From the NCBI GenBank assembly GCA_945861465.1, contig CAMAVB010000001.1:62001-126000 (forward strand): DNA of 64,000 bases, read 5' to 3'. Shown here one piece after another: positions 59,905 to 64,000 of the stretch. Source of the DNA: Candidatus Kuenenia stuttgartensis (GTDB lineage Bacteria; Planctomycetota; Planctomycetia; Planctomycetales; Planctomycetaceae). Under the pieces are notes generated by a model that was given only the letters and a program-made list of their open reading frames with translations, did no database searches and had not been told where the DNA came from. Position 1 is the first letter of the stretch; the number at the start of each line of letters is the position of its first letter. A program made the translations under genes and the position numbers.

Positions 59905-61149
59905 CTACGCCTCACCAAAGATCAGGCACGCATTATGCCCCCCGAACGCGAAACTGTTTTTCATGACTCTTCGAATCCGCATGCTGCGAGGTCGATGCGG
60001 GACATAATCCAGATCGCATTGTGGATCCGGTTCATCAAGATTGATCGTGGGAGGGGCGATCTGACGCAGCATGGCCGTGATACAAAATGCGGATTCCACG
60101 CCACCGGACGCTCCCATCAGATGGCCCAGCTGGCTTTTGGTACTGGACACCGCGAGCGCATCGGCATGACTGCCGAATACCGATCTGATCGCGTTGGTTT
60201 CAGCGATGTCTCCGAGCGGCGTGCCCGTACCATGCGCATTAATATAATCCACGTCGTCCGAACGCAAACCGGCATCCCGCAGCGCGGCGTTCATCGCATA
60301 AGCGGCACCCGTACCTTTCGGATCGGGTACTGTCAGATGAAGCGCATCAGCGGATTGTCCATAGCCCAACACTTCGCCCAGAATTGTGGCTCCGCGTTGC
60401 AACGCGAAGCTACGCTCTTCCAGTACCAGAATTCCGGCACCCTCCGACAGCACAAATCCGTCGCGATTACGATCGAATGGACGGCTGGCCTGATGGGGTG
60501 CGTCATTACGAGTCGAAAGGGCTCCGGTCCGCGCGAATCCCGCGATGCCCATGGGCGTGACTCCGGCTTCCGATCCACCCGCAATCATCACATCGGCCAC
60601 ACCGGACTGGATGATGCGAGCCGCATCGCCGATGGCATTTGTCGCCGACGCACACGCCGTGCAGACTGCGGTCGTCGGGCCGCGAAGTCCCCAGCGCACG
60701 GAGATATTGCCACTGGCTGCGTTAATGATAAGCTTCGGGATCATAAACGGGGAGATCCGATCCGGACCCCGATCGAACAGCATCGAATGCTGCGTTTCGA
60801 TTTCGTTCAATCCGCCGATCCCACTGCCCACCAGCACGCCGTAGCGATACGGATCGCCCTGGGTGAAATCGATCGCAGCCTGTCGAATCGCGGTGGCGGC
60901 CGCGACGAGTGCAAACTGAGAGAAACGATCGATACGCCTCTCGTCCTTCGCATCGAACGCAATATGTTCGCTGGCATGGAAGTTGGGGATTTCGCCGCCG
61001 AAACGAACCTTGAAGTCCCGGCAGTCAAAGCGTTGCACGAGTCCAACGCCGCTTTTTCCGGCACACAGTGCTTCCCAGACGTCGTCGAGGTCGCAGCCAA
61101 GTGCGGTGACGACGCCGAGACCTGTCACTACAACTCGACGACGTGACAT
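59905..61149 (-). CDS. fabF: 3-oxoacyl-ACP synthase II
   Basis: MSRRRVVVTGLGVVTALGCDLDDVWEALCAGKSGV; TAVCTACASATNAIGDAARIIQSG; NAHGTGTPLGDIAET; SFAFGGHNACLIF. Confidence 0.95.
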   Translation of the reverse strand: MSRRRVVVTGLGVVTALGCDLDDVWEALCAGKSGVGLVQRFDCRDFKVRFGGEIPNFHASEHIAFDAKDERRIDRFSQFALVAAATAIRQAAIDFTQGDPYRYGVLVGSGIGGLNEIETQHSMLFDRGPDRISPFMIPKLIINAASGNISVRWGLRGPTTAVCTACASATNAIGDAARIIQSGVADVMIAGGSEAGVTPMGIAGFARTGALSTRNDAPHQASRPFDRNRDGFVLSEGAGILVLEERSFALQRGATILGEVLGYGQSADALHLTVPDPKGTGAAYAMNAALRDAGLRSDDVDYINAHGTGTPLGDIAETNAIRSVFGSHADALAVSSTKSQLGHLMGASGGVESAFCITAMLRQIAPPTINLDEPDPQCDLDYVPHRPRSMRIRRVMKNSFAFGGHNACLIFGEA

Positions 61150-61310
61150 GATTCAGCCCGTGACGCAAAAAAATGGACTCGCAACCCCGGCTGGAAATCC
61201 CGCGCCAGCGAGTTGTCTGAACTGTCCTGACAGCACAGCGCAAAATGCCGTCCAGCGCAGGACAGACGCCAGCATTGACCCGCTATTCCGAAGAGTGCAA
61301 GCTGACAGGA

Positions 61311-61541
61311 TCAGGACTTGCCTTCGATGTACGTAATCGCGTTCCCAACTGTCTTGATCTTGTCATAGTCCTCATCGGGAATCTTGACGTCAAACTCATC
61401 TTCCAGAGCCATGACAAGTTCAACGATATCCAATGAGTCTGCTTTCAGATCATCGACAAATGAGCTACCGCGAGAAATCTCTTCCTTCGGAACGTCGAGC
61501 TGATCGCTGACGATACCAATCACTTTTTCTTCAATCGACAC
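61311..61541 (-). CDS. acpP: acyl carrier protein (GTG start)
   Basis: [85 protein letters not shown] upstream. Confidence 0.95.
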   Translation of the reverse strand: MSIEEKVIGIVSDQLDVPKEEISRGSSFVDDLKADSLDIVELVMALEDEFDVKIPDEDYDKIKTVGNAITYIEGKS

Positions 61542-61864
61542 TGATAAATTCCTCCAGCGAGACAAAACACCAACGGTGAGTTTCCAACCCACTGCCGGTC
61601 CTTCGTGGAACTCTTCCGGTGGCCTGTTCCAGCACAGGCCGTGCTCCGGTCCCCGAATCGTGCGGAAGATATATCGGGTTTGCGAATTTATGTAAACCCG
61701 TCCGATGAGGCAGACTGCCGCATTTCCGGACTCCCATAAGATTTCAGGGTGTTCAGGGGCGATTTTCAGGGCGAACATCGGAATTCCGGGGAATCGAAGG
61801 CCAATTGGCTGCCAACCGATCCGTTGTTCTCAAGCAGATCGGACCGATCCGTCCAATGAGAATT

Positions 61865-64000
61865 CTACGCCGATCGTTTGATCTGGTGCATATTCTGCAG
61901 CGGAGTTTCGACCTTCACTTCCACAGCGGGAGGTGTCGCCAATGCAGCCATACCGATCTGGGGCGGCATCGACCGGACATGCACATCCCGCTGAGGGAAC
62001 GCAATCTCAACTCCAGCTTCCTTAAACCGGCGATCGATCGTCAAATGCAGTTGTGTGATGACTTTCGGACGGCTGTCGAGATTTGGAAGGAAACAACGCA
62101 ACACGAGATCCAGACTACTTTCGCCGAAACCTTCAAAACCAACCAGCGGTGGCGGATCTTTCAGAATCAGGGGGTGTTCATCGGCAATCTGCTGCAGCAT
62201 CGCCAACGCATGCTCAGTATCTGTACCGTACGCCACTCCGACCTTCACCACGATCCGGTTTGTCTTGTCTGACAAAGTCCAGTTGAGCAGCTTTCCGGTG
62301 ACAAATTCCTTGTTGGGGACAATGTATTCCTTGCGATCCCAGTCGGTGATCGTCGTCGCCCGAATCTGGATTCGAGACACACAGCCCGTGACACTGTCAA
62401 TCGTCACCACGTCTCCAATGCGAACGGGTCGTTCAAACAGAATGATCAGACCCGACACAAAGTTGGCAAAAATCTCCTGAAGACCAAACCCCAGACCTAC
62501 CGTCAATGCGGCCACCAGCCATTGAACGCTGCCCCAGCGAATACCAAGCGTATTACAGGCAACGACGCATCCCGCCGACATGAACGCATAGCGGCAGAGT
62601 GTGGTAATGGCGTTGCGACCACCATGGTCCATTGGCAGCCGCTGCAGTACCGCTAGTTCCAGCAGACCTGGCAGGTTTCGACTGGCCAGGATCGCGACAG
62701 AAAACACCACGGCAGAAAACAACAGCTGACCCAGTGTCACAGGTACGATCCGGGTAATTTCCTGAACTGCGGCACCTTCGCCACCGGCAACTGCCTGTTG
62801 AGTTGTTTCGACAACAACTGTCCACAATTCAATCCTGCTGAACACCTGCAGTGCCGGTAAAACCTGTCCCCAGATGCCCCATCCGACCGTGACAAACAGA
62901 ATGCAGGCTGAGCCGTGTACCAGACGCAGCATCTGTTGGTTCAGCAGTGAGAGATTCACCTGTGGGACTTCAGTGACCGCAATCGGGCTATACGCATTTC
63001 CATCTTCGTCCGTTTCGCGCTGCGCCGCAGCCAGTGCCGCCGCACGACGGGCTCGTGCGTGCTTCATCGCCAAACTGCGTTTTGCGGCCAGCATCCATTG
63101 CATCAGCATCGTGTACGTGATCACGAGCACAATGGAAAGCACTAATGTCAGTTGCAGCCGAATCATCAACTGCTCGGATGTGTATTGATAACCCATCAGT
63201 GCCAGCATTGCGAGGCACAATGGCGATCCGACAGCCAGCGGATACCACAGCCAGCGAAGTCGATGCATCGTCGAATTCGGATTGGATCGTAACAGGTCGC
63301 CGATGACCGCTCCGGAAGGCCTGACAATGCGACGCAGCATCACCGCCAGCAAAAGGCAGAAACTCACGAACGCCAGACGTCCCACGGAATCAGCGCTGGT
63401 TCCGTCATCCAGTCGACTGGCAGTGCCCACAATAAAGATGAGCGGAATACCGCCAACCACGTAGAGCAACAGATTCGCATGCAGACTGCGGACAATAGAC
63501 TTTGGCCAGGCCAGAAAGGATTCTGCCACGCCGCGTTTACGACATAGTTTCCGGAACGAATCAACAAGCCACAGGGCCGCCGCACAGAGCACAAACGCCA
63601 GACTGAGGGCCGACGCCAGATTCAGGTCGGCATACGACAACCGCGACCCGATGAACCACAGCAACATCGGCCATGCCGTGGCCATCACGACTGTCAAAGC
63701 TGTGGCCAGCAGCGTCATTGGAATCCCGGAATCCAGCTGCTTCTGCGCTGTATCACCCAGTTCTGCTACAAAGCGACGCATGCGACGATTAAAACCAATA
63801 ATCAGACCGAACACAATCAGAAACAATCCGTAGAGCGGCCAGTACTCTTGCGCGTCCTGCACCATGAACTGGACCAACGGCATCCACTGACGATGCGCAC
63901 TAAACGACTTCACTGATGTCCAGGTCTTCTGAATGAACCCTGAATCCACGGCGGACGCACTCCGAATCCAGAGGACACGCTCGTCAATGTAACTTTCGAA
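61865..64000 (-). CDS. MscS-family mechanosensitive channel, large multi-TM (partial at window end)
   Basis: LVAALTVGLGFGLQEIFANFVSGLIILFERPVRIGDVVTIDSVTGCVSRIQIRATTITDWDRKEYIVPNKEFVTGKLLNWTLSD; frame stays open past 63949 (ESYIDERVLWIRSASA). Confidence 0.88.
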   Translation of the reverse strand, partial: FESYIDERVLWIRSASAVDSGFIQKTWTSVKSFSAHRQWMPLVQFMVQDAQEYWPLYGLFLIVFGLIIGFNRRMRRFVAELGDTAQKQLDSGIPMTLLATALTVVMATAWPMLLWFIGSRLSYADLNLASALSLAFVLCAAALWLVDSFRKLCRKRGVAESFLAWPKSIVRSLHANLLLYVVGGIPLIFIVGTASRLDDGTSADSVGRLAFVSFCLLLAVMLRRIVRPSGAVIGDLLRSNPNSTMHRLRWLWYPLAVGSPLCLAMLALMGYQYTSEQLMIRLQLTLVLSIVLVITYTMLMQWMLAAKRSLAMKHARARRAAALAAAQRETDEDGNAYSPIAVTEVPQVNLSLLNQQMLRLVHGSACILFVTVGWGIWGQVLPALQVFSRIELWTVVVETTQQAVAGGEGAAVQEITRIVPVTLGQLLFSAVVFSVAILASRNLPGLLELAVLQRLPMDHGGRNAITTLCRYAFMSAGCVVACNTLGIRWGSVQWLVAALTVGLGFGLQEIFANFVSGLIILFERPVRIGDVVTIDSVTGCVSRIQIRATTITDWDRKEYIVPNKEFVTGKLLNWTLSDKTNRIVVKVGVAYGTDTEHALAMLQQIADEHPLILKDPPPLVGFEGFGESSLDLVLRCFLPNLDSRPKVITQLHLTIDRRFKEAGVEIAFPQRDVHVRSMPPQIGMAALATPPAVEVKVETPLQNMHQIKRSA

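Noticed and set aside
59935-61146. 403-aa plus-strand ORF
   Set aside because: Antisense to a clear fabF; composition and lack of recognisable motifs indicate a spurious GC-rich shadow ORF.

Overview
The window looks like a Planctomycetes chromosome segment: two DUF1549/DUF1553-type cytochrome c proteins, two DUF1080 proteins, and many palindromic intergenic repeats. Main blocks: (1) about 0-16.6 kb, a polysaccharide/EPS locus. It has PAS and receiver proteins, a Wzz/Wzc-like protein, several glycosyltransferases, an acyltransferase, Alg13/14-like subunits, an O-antigen ligase-like protein, an FrhB-like protein, a flippase, a pyruvyl transferase, a priming sugar transferase, and a sigma-54 response regulator. 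I see sigma-54 -24/-12 promoter matches and a recurring TCTCAAnTTGAGA palindrome in this locus. (2) 17-39.5 kb, housekeeping and planctomycete-type genes (VTT membrane protein, PSD1 cytochromes, pdxA, DUF3467 pair, methyltransferase, 1546-aa TPR protein, CPBP protease, DUF1080). (3) 39.5-41.2 kb, an IS element that abuts a truncated short repeat. (4) 41.2-45.1 kb, a same-strand run of small hypothetical genes separated by palindromes with attC-like architecture. This could be an integrase-less integron cassette array (CALIN). (5) 45-64 kb, ordinary genes (pckA, fabF, acpP, arfB, SPFH-GYF, MscS-like) with several families of MITE-like repeats, including a nearly identical 130-bp inverted pair flanking a hydrolase gene. 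The best candidates for something undescribed are the cassette array, the sigma-54/UAS regulon in the EPS locus, and the TAAG-ended mini-repeat families that supply stop codons. Everything was read by eye; no searches were run.
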